Source of the DNA: Eubacterium sp. ER2
GTDB lineage: Bacteria > Bacillota > Clostridia > Lachnospirales > Lachnospiraceae
DNA: 58,184 nucleotides
Assembly (NCBI RefSeq): GCF_000765215.1
Contig: NZ_JPJE01000045.1
Location: 1 to 58,184, forward strand
Direction: 5' to 3'
Part shown: in pieces, positions 1 to 7,209 of the stretch
Layout of the letters: each line of letters starts with the position of its first letter
Numbering within the stretch: the first letter of the stretch is position 1
Translations under genes and position numbers: made by a program
The notes under the pieces: generated by a model
What the model saw: only the letters and a program-made list of their open reading frames with translations
Told to the model about the DNA's origin: nothing
The model's database searches: none

Positions 1-54
1 TTCTTGATAAAAACCGGAAGGATCATTGAAATGTTGATAACTACAATAGAAAAG

Positions 55-72
55 CCCCGGGGTAAACCGGGG
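55..72 (-). terminator. GC-rich hairpin, possible terminator downstream of tetR
   Basis: CCCCGG and CCGGGG arms enclose a 6-nt loop. Read on the - strand the hairpin is followed by CTTTTC, a weak T-tract. It lies about 200 bases beyond the end of the TetR gene, so it could end that transcript, but the weak T-tract makes this uncertain. Confidence 0.35.
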
Positions 73-90
73 ACTTTGTCTACAGTCTGA

Positions 91-120
91 AATGCCTGTT
101 TTTACAGGCATTTTCTTTTT
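91..120 (+). terminator. rho-independent terminator of an upstream + strand gene
   Basis: A perfect 9-bp stem (AATGCCTGT / ACAGGCATT) with a TTTT loop is followed by TTCTTTTTTT. This is a strong intrinsic terminator on the + strand. The gene it serves ends before the window. The rest of 1-276 holds no gene I can support; it contains this hairpin, the one at 55-72, and the partial repeat at 174-198. Confidence 0.7.
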
Positions 121-173
121 TTGATATTTTTGCAGGCATTGTCCGAGAAATTATTCATTGAAACAACAACAAT

Positions 174-198
174 AAAAAAGCCCTCAAACGGAAAACCG
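174..198. repeat. left copy of 25-bp direct repeat (partial tRNA-Ser terminator)
   Basis: These 25 bases (six A, then GCCCTCAAACGGAAAACCG) are identical to 2290-2314, where they form half of the tRNA-Ser terminator. Here the second arm of the hairpin is absent and unrelated sequence follows. The two copies are in direct orientation and bracket the TetR/flavodoxin/alcohol dehydrogenase patch, like the ends of an inserted segment. No integrase gene is present. Confidence 0.6.
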
Positions 199-276
199 TT
201 CCCATTTTCAACTTGCGTTGGTGACTTCCAAAGCCTCAAATGTTCAGCTGTCCGCATTTTTAAAGTAGATCGGTTG

Positions 277-909
277 TTATCTTCCAAAAGGGGCCAGCAT
301 CTTTGCGGCAAAGGACCTGGTCAGCTCATAAATCGAGCAGTGGGTGTAATCCACATGGGCCAGCCGCATCGCTTCCAGCTGTTTTTCCGTATGTGAAGTA
401 TAGGGGTAAATCCCAAATAGAAACGGGAAAAAAGCATAGAGGAACTCCTGAATATTGTTTGCTGTCATATCGGGAAAAAACTTTTCCAGACAACAGCTGA
501 TGGTTCTTAACGCATTTGCGTATTCCTTTTTAAAAGATACCAGGTTTTCAATCCGGCTGTTGCATTCCATATCATACAGGTTCATGCACATCAGCTTCAG
601 CATACAGCCTCTCTTTTCAAGAGTACGGGCTAATGCGTCTGCAAATGCATCGACAGATAAAGAACGATTTGCCCTGGTGATTTCCTCCAGATCTGTTATC
701 CACAATCTGTGTTCCCGTTCCAGAAGTGCCAGAAAGATTTCTTCTTTTGTTTGAAAATAGTTATAGATTGAGGTGCGTGTAAACGAGGTTTTTTCGCCTA
801 TATCCCGGATTGTAATATCCTTAAATCCCGTCGTTTCATAAAGGGAAGCACAGGCGCCTATGATTTCTTCTTTTCTTGCATTTGTTAATTCTTCTGAGCC
901 CCTTGGCAT
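277..909 (-). CDS. TetR/AcrR family transcriptional regulator
   Basis: This 210-aa protein has a TetR-type N-terminal DNA-binding domain at about residues 10-57: a helix ending in ACASLYETTGF, then the IRDIGEKTSFTRTSIYNYF recognition helix-turn-helix and a KEEIF turn. The C-terminal ligand domain (about 60-210) is not recognisable to a specific inducer. The ATG at 909 is preferred over upstream in-frame starts because GGAAGGAAGG sits just before it and because upstream codons would overlap the promoter at 977-1005. The promoter carries a palindrome also found twice before the neighbouring flavodoxin operon, so the protein probably represses itself and that operon. Family assignment is secure; the regulon is inferred from the repeats. 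Confidence 0.88.
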   Translation of the reverse strand: MPRGSEELTNARKEEIIGACASLYETTGFKDITIRDIGEKTSFTRTSIYNYFQTKEEIFLALLEREHRLWITDLEEITRANRSLSVDAFADALARTLEKRGCMLKLMCMNLYDMECNSRIENLVSFKKEYANALRTISCCLEKFFPDMTANNIQEFLYAFFPFLFGIYPYTSHTEKQLEAMRLAHVDYTHCSIYELTRSFAAKMLAPFGR

Positions 910-976
910 AACGATTCCTTCCTTCCTCATCAGCCGTTCCATTTTTAACTGCGGAGAACGGCAAATTCTGTATTGT

Positions 977-1005
977 ATTATAGTCTTTTTCTGACACTGC
1001 GTCAA
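977..1005 (-). promoter_or_regulatory. tetR promoter with overlapping TetR-type operator
   Basis: On the - strand TTGACG and TATAAT are separated by exactly 17 bases, 68 bases before the tetR start. The near-palindrome TGACACTGCGTCA (992-1004) covers the -35 box and start of the spacer. The same 13-mer, in perfectly symmetric form, recurs at 2210-2222 and 2246-2258. Binding there would block RNA polymerase, which fits autorepression. Confidence 0.8.
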
Positions 1006-1072
1006 AGAAAAACCACTGTTACCACATGAAAAGCAGGTACCGGAAGAAACCGTTTTGCCGGATTTAGGAAAC

Positions 1073-1543
1073 TCATGCTCCAATCATTCGTTTTGCCCAC
1101 TCTGCCGCTCCTGTTCCGTTCAAAAGCTGACCCTTTTTCCACACTGCATTGGGGCAATGTTCCTTCAGGCTCTTTTCGGCCTTCCCAATTCCGCTTCCAC
1201 CGGAGGTGGCAAATGGGATCAACGTCTTGCCGGAAAAGTCATAGCTTTCAAGGAATGTATCTACGATGCGGGGCTCCACATACCACCAGATGGGGAAGCC
1301 GATCAGAATGGTATCATATTGTTCCATATCCTTTACCGGCTGTGCGATGGCAGGGCGGCAGGACGAATCATTCATTTCCAAAGTGCTGCGGCTATTTTTA
1401 TCCATCCAATTCAGATCTGCGTCTGTATAGGCTTCTGCTGGACAAATTTCATATAAATCAGCTTTTACCGCCTTTGCCATCTCCTTAGCTGTGCGGGCGG
1501 TAACGCCGCTGGCGGAAAAATATGCAACTAATATTTTTTTCAT
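1073..1543 (-). CDS. flavodoxin
   Basis: This 156-aa protein is a long-chain-type flavodoxin, a small FMN-carrying electron-transfer protein of the cytosol. The N-terminal KILVAYFSASGVTARTAKEM is the phosphate-binding loop after the first beta strand. DTILIGFPIWWYVEPRIVDTF is the second FMN loop with aromatic stacking residues, and PFATSGGSGIG is a later conserved turn. An ATG start at 1543 is chosen over the GTG at 1546 because it is better spaced from AAGGAGAG. The ATG overlaps the stop codon of the alcohol dehydrogenase remnant (TGATG), so the two were translationally coupled when the dehydrogenase was intact. Redox partner unknown. Confidence 0.88.
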   Translation of the reverse strand: MKKILVAYFSASGVTARTAKEMAKAVKADLYEICPAEAYTDADLNWMDKNSRSTLEMNDSSCRPAIAQPVKDMEQYDTILIGFPIWWYVEPRIVDTFLESYDFSGKTLIPFATSGGSGIGKAEKSLKEHCPNAVWKKGQLLNGTGAAEWAKRMIGA

Positions 1544-2077
1544 CACAAACTCTCCTTCAAAATCTTAACAATTTCATCATGTTCCAGAACTTTATATCCG
1601 CCGGGCAGGATGATCGTGCCGTCGGCTATGCCTTCCAGCATATCCTCTGTGGCTCCCAGGTCAGAAATGTTCATCACCAGCCCCAGTTCCTTCATCCATG
1701 CCTCCATGGCATTCAGACCCTCCGCGGCAATCTGCTCATCAGTTTTGCCTTCCGGATTTACATCCCATACATTGATGGCAAACTTTTTAAACTTTTGTAC
1801 GCCGTAAGGAAAGATGTAACGGTAGTAGGGGAGAGAGACAGCTGCCAGTGTCATGCCATGGGTAGCGTTGGTATATGCTCCTACCGACTGCCCGATCATG
1901 TGTACCATCCAGTCTGTGGATTTTCCACGGGAAACCAGGGTGTTCAGTGCCCAGGTCGCTGCCCACATCAGATTGCTCCTTGCCTCATAATCCTGCGAAT
2001 TCTCTATTCAAATCGTTCAGGGACTCATTGCCAAAGTACAGTTTCGTGGGGTTGCAGAATGAAAAATTACCCAACAT
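1543..2077 (-). pseudogene. iron-containing alcohol dehydrogenase (butanol dehydrogenase type), internally deleted
   Basis: The gene starts normally: AGGAGG, ATG at 2077, then MLGNFSFCNPTKLYFGNE, the classic amino terminus of NADPH-dependent butanol dehydrogenases. After 30 codons the frame meets a stop near 1988. Sequence then resumes in another frame as DYEARSNLMWAATWALNTL, the conserved C-terminal half including MVHMIGQ and ATHGM, which carry two metal-binding histidines. Full-length members have about 390 residues; roughly 200 central codons are missing, with the Asp and His that complete the iron site and the nucleotide-binding region. The deletion and frameshift make it non-functional. 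Promoter, ribosome binding site and coupling to the flavodoxin gene remain intact, so the locus still works as a leader for flavodoxin. Confidence 0.9.
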
Positions 2078-2209
2078 AATCAAAACCTCCTATTCTTTGA
2101 TCCGTATTGCTTTGCCATTTACATCAGCCAGCACGATCGATGCGCCGGATTCTGCAAAAGACTTTGCTGTTGTTAAGGCCATATCAGAAGCAGTTCCTGC
2201 TTCTTATTC

Positions 2210-2222
2210 TGACGCCGCGTCA
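2210..2222. promoter_or_regulatory. TetR-type operator at the transcription start
   Basis: TGACGCCGCGTCA is a perfect 13-bp palindrome with a single central base. It lies 8 bases downstream of the -10 box (2231-2236 on the - strand), i.e. about at +1. With the site at 2246-2258 it brackets the promoter core. Confidence 0.7.
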
Positions 2223-2230
2223 GCGCCTTT

Positions 2231-2259
2231 AATATAGCACCGTTCTGACACTGTGTCAA
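2231..2259 (-). promoter_or_regulatory. promoter of the adh remnant-flavodoxin operon with overlapping operator
   Basis: TTGACA and TATATT are 17 bases apart on the - strand. The perfect palindrome TGACACTGTGTCA (2246-2258) overlaps the -35 box in the same way as the site in the tetR promoter. The layout predicts tight repression by the TetR protein and release by an unknown ligand. Confidence 0.82.
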
Positions 2260-2288
2260 TATACTTTTTACTTATGGAGTGTAGGAAT

Positions 2289-2324
2289 AAAAAAAGCCCT
2301 CAAACGGAAAACCGCTTGAGGACT
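2289..2324 (-). terminator. terminator of tRNA-Ser
   Basis: On the - strand, CCTCAAGCGG and CCGTTTGAGG pair around TTTT and are followed by GCTTTTTTT. It sits just downstream of the tRNA gene. The 25 bases 2290-2314 of it are repeated at 174-198. Confidence 0.85.
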
Positions 2325-2335
2325 GGATTTTCTGA

Positions 2336-2427
2336 CGGAGACGGAGGGATTCGAACCCTCGTACCGGCGATAAAACCGATAAACTGATTTCGAGTCAGCC
2401 CCGTTACGGCCACTTCGGTACGTCTCC
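2336..2427 (-). tRNA. tRNA-Ser (anticodon CGA)
   Basis: The acceptor arms GGAGACG / CGTCTCC pair perfectly, with G as discriminator. The T arm is GAGGG-TTCGAAT-CCCTC. The anticodon loop CTCGAAA between CTGA and TCAG gives anticodon CGA. The long variable arm (CGGTTTTATCG region) and total length of 92 fit a class II serine tRNA reading UCG. The CCA end is not encoded, so it must be added. An extended -10 promoter (TGCTATAAT, 2471-2479 on the - strand) lies about 45 bases upstream. Confidence 0.95.
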
Positions 2428-2503
2428 AGAAACATGCTGCCCGTCTTAAAAGCGCTGAACAGCACAAATCATTATAGCATGTTCCAAAAAAATAGAAAAG
2501 ATT

Positions 2504-2791
2504 TTATTTGGATTTTTTTCTGCGGCCGAACAGCCCTTTCTTTCCCTCGCGCTCTTCCTTGCCGATGGCCAGAAGTTCATCGTAGGCCCGGCGCATCTCC
2601 GTCTCACGCTTCTCGCGCACAGCCTTGGGCGGGATATTGGCGTACTTGGGATAGTGTTCCTCCTCTTCCTCCTGTGCCTGTGGAGCCTTCTGCTCCGGCA
2701 GGCGGTATTTTTTCCTGCAGGTATCACAGAGACCAAATCTGGGGTCTTTCCTGCTGATTCTCAATTCGTTTCCACATCTGGGACAGTTCAT
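2504..2791 (-). CDS. zinc-ribbon domain protein
   Basis: This 95-aa protein begins with CPRCGNEL and, 20 residues on, CDTCRKKY: two CxxC knuckles of a zinc ribbon. Then comes a low-complexity acidic run (QAQEEEEEH) and a basic tail ending KKGLFGRRKKSK. It is probably a small cytosolic metal-binding protein of unknown role. The ATG at 2791 follows AAGGAGGAGG; the in-frame start 20 codons upstream would be inside the promoter. Promoter: TGGTATAAT, extended -10, at 2823-2831 on the - strand. It is divergent from the two-component system, and the two promoters are about 50 bases apart. Confidence 0.75.
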   Translation of the reverse strand: MNCPRCGNELRISRKDPRFGLCDTCRKKYRLPEQKAPQAQEEEEEHYPKYANIPPKAVREKRETEMRRAYDELLAIGKEEREGKKGLFGRRKKSK

Positions 2792-2866
2792 GGTTGTCCT
2801 CCTCCTTGAATTTGCTGTGGCCATTATACCATATTTCTGAAAAAATTTCACAAAAGGAACATAGAA

Positions 2867-2878
2867 TACTGCTATAAT
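2867..2878 (+). promoter_or_regulatory. extended -10 promoter of the first two-component system
   Basis: TGCTATAAT (2870-2878) is an extended -10 element with no good -35 box. It precedes the response regulator start by 34 bases. A second extended -10 element on the opposite strand (2823-2831) serves the zinc-ribbon gene. Confidence 0.6.
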
Positions 2879-2911
2879 AGTGTAAAATGGAAGCGGCAGG
2901 AGGTAATTTTG

Positions 2912-3589
2912 ATGGAAAAGCTGAAAATACTGGTGGTCGATGACGAGAGCCGCATGCGCAAACTGGTCCGGGATTTCCTGGAGAGAGAGGGATTTCTGGT
3001 GCTGGAGGCCGGGGACGGCATGGAGGCCATGGATATTTTTTATGAGAATAAAGATATCGCGCTTATGATCCTGGATGTCATGATGCCGAAGATGGACGGA
3101 TGGCAGGTGTGCAGAGAAGTGCGCCAGTCTTCAAAAGTGCCCATTATCATGCTGACAGCCAGGGGAGAAGAGCGGGATGAGCTCCAGGGCTTCAGCCTGG
3201 GAGTGGACGAATATATATCTAAGCCCTTCAGCCCCAAGATCCTGGTGGCAAGGGTGGAGGCGATCCTGAGGCGTACCCGGGACGGGGAGGCGCAGGAGAC
3301 GCTGGAAGCAGGCGGCATTGAGCTGGACAAGACAGCCCACATTGTGAAGCTGGACGGGGAAGTGGTAGAGCTCAGTTACAAAGAGTTTGAGCTTCTCACC
3401 TACTTTATGGAAAATAAGGGCGTAGCCCTCTCCAGGGAAAAGATCCTGAACAATGTGTGGAACTATGACTATTTCGGCGATGCCAGGACGATAGACACTC
3501 ATGTGAAGAAACTGCGGAGCAAGCTGGGAGATAAGGGAAATTACATCAAGACAGTCTGGGGCATGGGTTATAAATTTGAGGTGGCATAG
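2912..3589 (+). CDS. OmpR/PhoB-family response regulator
   Basis: This 225-aa protein has a receiver domain (about 1-118) and a winged-helix DNA-binding domain (about 128-225). The receiver shows the acidic pair DD at 10-11, phospho-acceptor D55 in LMILDVMMPKMDG, the switch Thr in MLTARGE and Lys in YISKPF. The effector domain carries the typical ELLTYFMENKG and TIDTHVKKLRSKLG helices. The ATG at 2912 lies 8 bases after AGGAGG and is preferred over the TTG at 2909. The kinase gene starts immediately after its stop codon, so the two form a pair. The stimulus cannot be told from the sequence. Confidence 0.95.
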   Translation: MEKLKILVVDDESRMRKLVRDFLEREGFLVLEAGDGMEAMDIFYENKDIALMILDVMMPKMDGWQVCREVRQSSKVPIIMLTARGEERDELQGFSLGVDEYISKPFSPKILVARVEAILRRTRDGEAQETLEAGGIELDKTAHIVKLDGEVVELSYKEFELLTYFMENKGVALSREKILNNVWNYDYFGDARTIDTHVKKLRSKLGDKGNYIKTVWGMGYKFEVA

Positions 3590-5047
3590 ATGAAGCATTC
3601 AATACGCAGGCAGATGATCGCCATATTTGTGGGACTGATCGTCTGTATGCTGGTGATTCTCCTTGTACTGGTTGGCGCCGGCCTGGAGCCCTACTATGTC
3701 AGGGAAAAGGAAGAAAATTTTAAAGAACTATACAAGGAGATAGAAAGCCTGGCGGAAGGAGAAGAACTGACAGAGGACGAGGTCAGCCAGATCAACCGCA
3801 CGGCAGAACGCTACAATTTCTACTATATCGTGTGGAATTTTTCCAATGAGAATGGTTTTTCCAATCTCCACGACAGCCAGATGCTGCTGGTGCAGCTGGG
3901 CGGCGTCCTGTTCAATAAGATCGACAGCCGGGTGATGGAGAGAAATGACAATTACCAGGTGGTGGAGTTCCGGGATAATACCCAGCAGGTGGACTATCTC
4001 GCCCTCTGGGGAACAGTGGGGAACTCCTACAATATCTTTATCCGCAGTCCTCTGGAGAGTATCCAGGAGACCATGGGACTGTTTTTCCGCTTCCTTCTGA
4101 TCGTTGGTATCGCTGTGATCGCAGGGGGAATCCTGTTTGTCTGGTACTTTTCCAGACGGCTCACGGAGCCTCTGCGGGAGCTGGCTGTCCTGTCTGCCAG
4201 GATGGCTGACCTGGATTTTAATGCCAAGTACACCAGCGGCGGCGGTGGCGAGATCGGTGTGCTGGGAGAGAACTTTAATATCATGTCCCAGAAGCTGGAA
4301 AACACCATCTCAGAGCTGAAGAATGCCAACTTCCGCCTGCAGCAGGATATTGAGCAGAAAGAAAAGATGGAGAAGATGCGTACCGACTTCATGGGGAATG
4401 TATCCCATGAGCTAAAGACGCCTATCGCCCTCATTCAGGGCTACGCAGAAGGGCTGAAGGAAGGAGTCAGCGATGATCCGGAGAGCAGGGAATTCTACTG
4501 TGACGTGATCATGGATGAGGCCTCCAAGATGAACCAGATGGTGAAAAACCTCATGACTCTGAACCAGCTTGAATTCGGAGATGAAAATGTGGAGTTCCAG
4601 CGGTTTGACCTGACGGAACTGATCCGTGGCGTGCTCCAGAGCATGGAGATCATGGCCCAGCAGAAGGAGGCCAAGGTCCAGTTCCGGCAGAAAGATCCGG
4701 TCTATGTGTGGGCGGATGAGTTCAAGGCGGAGCAGGTTGTGAGAAACTATGTGAGCAACGCGTTTAACCATCTGGACGGAGACCGGGTAGTGGATGTGAA
4801 GATCATCCCCGCCGGGGACAAGGTGAAGGTGACCGTGTTCAACACAGGCACCCCCATTCCGGAGGAGGATGTGCCCCACATCTGGGAGAAGTTTTACAAG
4901 GTGGACAAGGCTCACACCAGGGAGTACGGGGGCAACGGCATCGGGCTTTCCATTGTGAAGGCCATTATGGACTCCTTCCACCAGGAATATGGTGTCAACA
5001 ACTACGATAACGGCGTGGAATTCTGGCTTGAGCTGGATGTGAAATAG
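3590..5047 (+). CDS. membrane sensor histidine kinase (HAMP-HisKA-HATPase)
   Basis: This 485-aa protein has one membrane span at about residues 9-30, an extracytoplasmic region of about 130 residues and a second span at about 163-185. A HAMP linker and coiled coil follow, then the phospho-accepting H273 in VSHELKTP. The ATP-binding domain has an N box (NYVSNAFNHL), a G1-like region (FNTGTPIPEE) and a G2 box (YGGNGIGLSI). It phosphorylates the regulator encoded directly upstream. The start codon abuts the regulator's stop. The sensor region matches no ligand-binding family I recognise, so the signal is unknown. Confidence 0.95.
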   Translation: MKHSIRRQMIAIFVGLIVCMLVILLVLVGAGLEPYYVREKEENFKELYKEIESLAEGEELTEDEVSQINRTAERYNFYYIVWNFSNENGFSNLHDSQMLLVQLGGVLFNKIDSRVMERNDNYQVVEFRDNTQQVDYLALWGTVGNSYNIFIRSPLESIQETMGLFFRFLLIVGIAVIAGGILFVWYFSRRLTEPLRELAVLSARMADLDFNAKYTSGGGGEIGVLGENFNIMSQKLENTISELKNANFRLQQDIEQKEKMEKMRTDFMGNVSHELKTPIALIQGYAEGLKEGVSDDPESREFYCDVIMDEASKMNQMVKNLMTLNQLEFGDENVEFQRFDLTELIRGVLQSMEIMAQQKEAKVQFRQKDPVYVWADEFKAEQVVRNYVSNAFNHLDGDRVVDVKIIPAGDKVKVTVFNTGTPIPEEDVPHIWEKFYKVDKAHTREYGGNGIGLSIVKAIMDSFHQEYGVNNYDNGVEFWLELDVK

Positions 5048-5111
5048 AAAATATGGTAGACTGGAACTGCGTACAGACTGTGACACATACAGAAAGGAAC
5101 CGGGAAGACAG

Positions 5112-5717
5112 ATGATAGCGATTATTGATTATGATGCGGGAAATATAAAAAGTGTGGAGAAGGCGATGCATTACCTGGGCCAGGAAGTGGAGATCACAAG
5201 AGACCAGGAGCGGATCCTGGCGGCGGACAAGGTGATCCTGCCGGGGGTAGGGGCTTTTGGAGATGCCATGGAGAAGATCCGGCAGTATGACCTGGAGGGT
5301 GTGATCCGCCAGGTGGTGGACAGAGGCACCCCCTTCCTTGGCATCTGCCTGGGACTGCAGCTTCTTTTTGAGGAGAGTGAGGAGAGCCCCGGCGCGAAGG
5401 GACTTGGCATACTGAAGGGGAGGATCCGCAGGATCCCCGGAGGAGAAGGACTGAAGATTCCCCACATGGGATGGAATACGCTGGAACTGTCGGGAAACGG
5501 ACGCCTGTTCAGAGGAGTGCCGGAAGAACCATTTGTGTATTTCGTACACTCCTACTATCTGGAGGCGGAAGAAGAGGAGATCGTGAAGGCGGTCACCTGG
5601 TACGGGAAAAAGATCCACGCCTCAGTGGAGAAGGGCAATGTGTTTGCCTGCCAGTTCCACCCGGAGAAGAGCAGCTCCACAGGGCTTCTCATGCTGAAGA
5701 ATTTTGTAGAACTATAG
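5112..5717 (+). CDS. hisH: imidazole glycerol phosphate synthase, glutaminase subunit HisH
   Basis: HisH (201 aa) hydrolyses glutamine and channels ammonia to HisF in histidine synthesis. It is a class I glutamine amidotransferase: IDYDAGNIKSVEKA start, PGVGAFGDAM oxyanion region, nucleophile Cys in FLGICLGLQLLFE, and the His/Glu pair in CQFHPEKSS near the end. Length is normal for the family. hisF follows after 17 bases, so the two subunits of the enzyme are made together. No other his genes are nearby. Confidence 0.97.
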   Translation: MIAIIDYDAGNIKSVEKAMHYLGQEVEITRDQERILAADKVILPGVGAFGDAMEKIRQYDLEGVIRQVVDRGTPFLGICLGLQLLFEESEESPGAKGLGILKGRIRRIPGGEGLKIPHMGWNTLELSGNGRLFRGVPEEPFVYFVHSYYLEAEEEEIVKAVTWYGKKIHASVEKGNVFACQFHPEKSSSTGLLMLKNFVEL

Positions 5718-5734
5718 ACGGAGGTACATAGAAG

Positions 5735-6496
5735 ATGCATACAAAACGGATCATTCCCTGTCTGGATGTGAAAGGCGGAAGGGTAGTGAAAGGCGTGAAT
5801 TTTGTGGATCTCAAAGATGCGGGAGATCCGGTCGAGATCGGAAAGGCCTACGACGAGGCCGGTGCGGATGAGCTTGTGTTCCTGGATATCACAGCTTCCT
5901 CCGACGCCAGGGCTACGGTGGTGGATATGGTCCGCAAGGTGGCGGAGACCGTCTTTATCCCCTTCACGGTTGGGGGAGGCATCCGCACGGTGGAGGATTT
6001 CCGGGCGCTCCTTCGGGAGGGGGCGGACAAGATCTCCATCAACTCCTCTGCCATACAGACGCCGGAGCTCATCTGCGCGGCGGCGGACAAGTTCGGCAGC
6101 CAATGCGTGGTGGTGGCCATTGACGCCAAGAGGCGTCCCGACGGTACGGGCTGGAATATCTATAAAAACGGCGGCCGGATCGACGTGGGGATCGACGCCC
6201 TGGAGTGGGCGGCAAAAGTGGAGAAGCTGGGGGCAGGGGAAATCCTCCTGACCAGCATGGACTGCGACGGTACCAAGGCGGGCTATGACCTGGAGCTTAC
6301 CAGAGCGGTGGCGGACGCCGTGTCTGTCCCGGTCATCGCTTCCGGGGGAGCCGGCACACTGGAGCACTTTAAAGAGGCCCTGACAGAGGGCGGCGCAGAT
6401 GCGGCCCTGGCGGCTTCTCTTTTCCACTATAAGGAGCTGGAGATACGGGAAGTGAAAGAATACCTCCGGGGCGAGGGAATTCCCGTGCGCCTGTGA
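5735..6496 (+). CDS. hisF: imidazole glycerol phosphate synthase, cyclase subunit HisF
   Basis: HisF (253 aa) is a TIM-barrel lyase that joins PRFAR and ammonia from HisH to give imidazole glycerol phosphate and AICAR. The family signature is present: [16 protein letters not shown] with catalytic Asp, the [12 protein letters not shown] phosphate loop, the second catalytic Asp in [15 protein letters not shown], and the late [11 protein letters not shown] phosphate loop. Start at 5735 follows GGAGG. The AICAR product links to the purine pathway, whose genes are about 35 kb away. Confidence 0.97.
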   Translation: MHTKRIIPCLDVKGGRVVKGVNFVDLKDAGDPVEIGKAYDEAGADELVFLDITASSDARATVVDMVRKVAETVFIPFTVGGGIRTVEDFRALLREGADKISINSSAIQTPELICAAADKFGSQCVVVAIDAKRRPDGTGWNIYKNGGRIDVGIDALEWAAKVEKLGAGEILLTSMDCDGTKAGYDLELTRAVADAVSVPVIASGGAGTLEHFKEALTEGGADAALAASLFHYKELEIREVKEYLRGEGIPVRL

Positions 6497-6529
6497 TCCG
6501 GCTACAAAAGATTAAAAGGAGATAAAACC

Positions 6530-7198
6530 ATGGCAGCGATTTCCAATGACTGGCTGGAAGCTCTCCGGGGAGAGTTTAAAAAGCCCTATTACAGACAATT
6601 GTTCGAGACCGTGAAGAAGGAGTATGCGACCCATCTGGTCTTCCCGCCGTCGGATGACATTTTCAATGCGTTCCACCTGACACCTTTGAAGGATGTAAAG
6701 GTGGTGATACTGGGACAGGACCCTTACCACAATGTGGGGCAGGCCCACGGCCTGTGTTTTTCAGTTCAAAAGGGAGTGGCTATCCCGCCCTCCCTTGTCA
6801 ATATTTATCAGGAGCTCCACGATGACCTGGGATGCTCCATACCGGATCACGGCTATCTGGTGAAATGGGCCCGCCAGGGTGTGCTGATGCTCAATACCGT
6901 GCTGACAGTTCGGGCGCACCAGGCCAACTCCCACAGAGGGATCGGCTGGGAGGAGTTCACGGACGCGGCCATCAAAGTGCTGGATGAGCAGGACCGGCCC
7001 ATTGTGTTCATCTTGTGGGGGACGCCGGCCCAGCGTAAGAAGACCATGCTCCACAACCCGCGGCATCTTGTCCTGGAGGCGCCGCACCCAAGCCCACTGT
7101 CTGCGTACAGAGGTTTCTTTGGCAGCAGGCCTTTCAGCAAGACCAACGCGTTTCTTGAGGAGAATGGTGTGGAACCTATTGACTGGCAGATTGAGTAG
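6530..7198 (+). CDS. ung: uracil-DNA glycosylase (family 1)
   Basis: This 222-aa enzyme removes uracil from DNA as the first step of base-excision repair. It has the water-activating motif GQDPYHN (about 65-71), the uracil-contacting LMLNTVLTVR loop, and the minor-groove motif HPSPLSAYRGFFG. All family 1 hallmarks are intact. AAAAGGAG precedes the ATG. The lpdA-like gene follows 11 bases after the stop. Confidence 0.97.
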   Translation: MAAISNDWLEALRGEFKKPYYRQLFETVKKEYATHLVFPPSDDIFNAFHLTPLKDVKVVILGQDPYHNVGQAHGLCFSVQKGVAIPPSLVNIYQELHDDLGCSIPDHGYLVKWARQGVLMLNTVLTVRAHQANSHRGIGWEEFTDAAIKVLDEQDRPIVFILWGTPAQRKKTMLHNPRHLVLEAPHPSPLSAYRGFFGSRPFSKTNAFLEENGVEPIDWQIE

Positions 7199-7209
7199 GG
7201 GGGATATTT

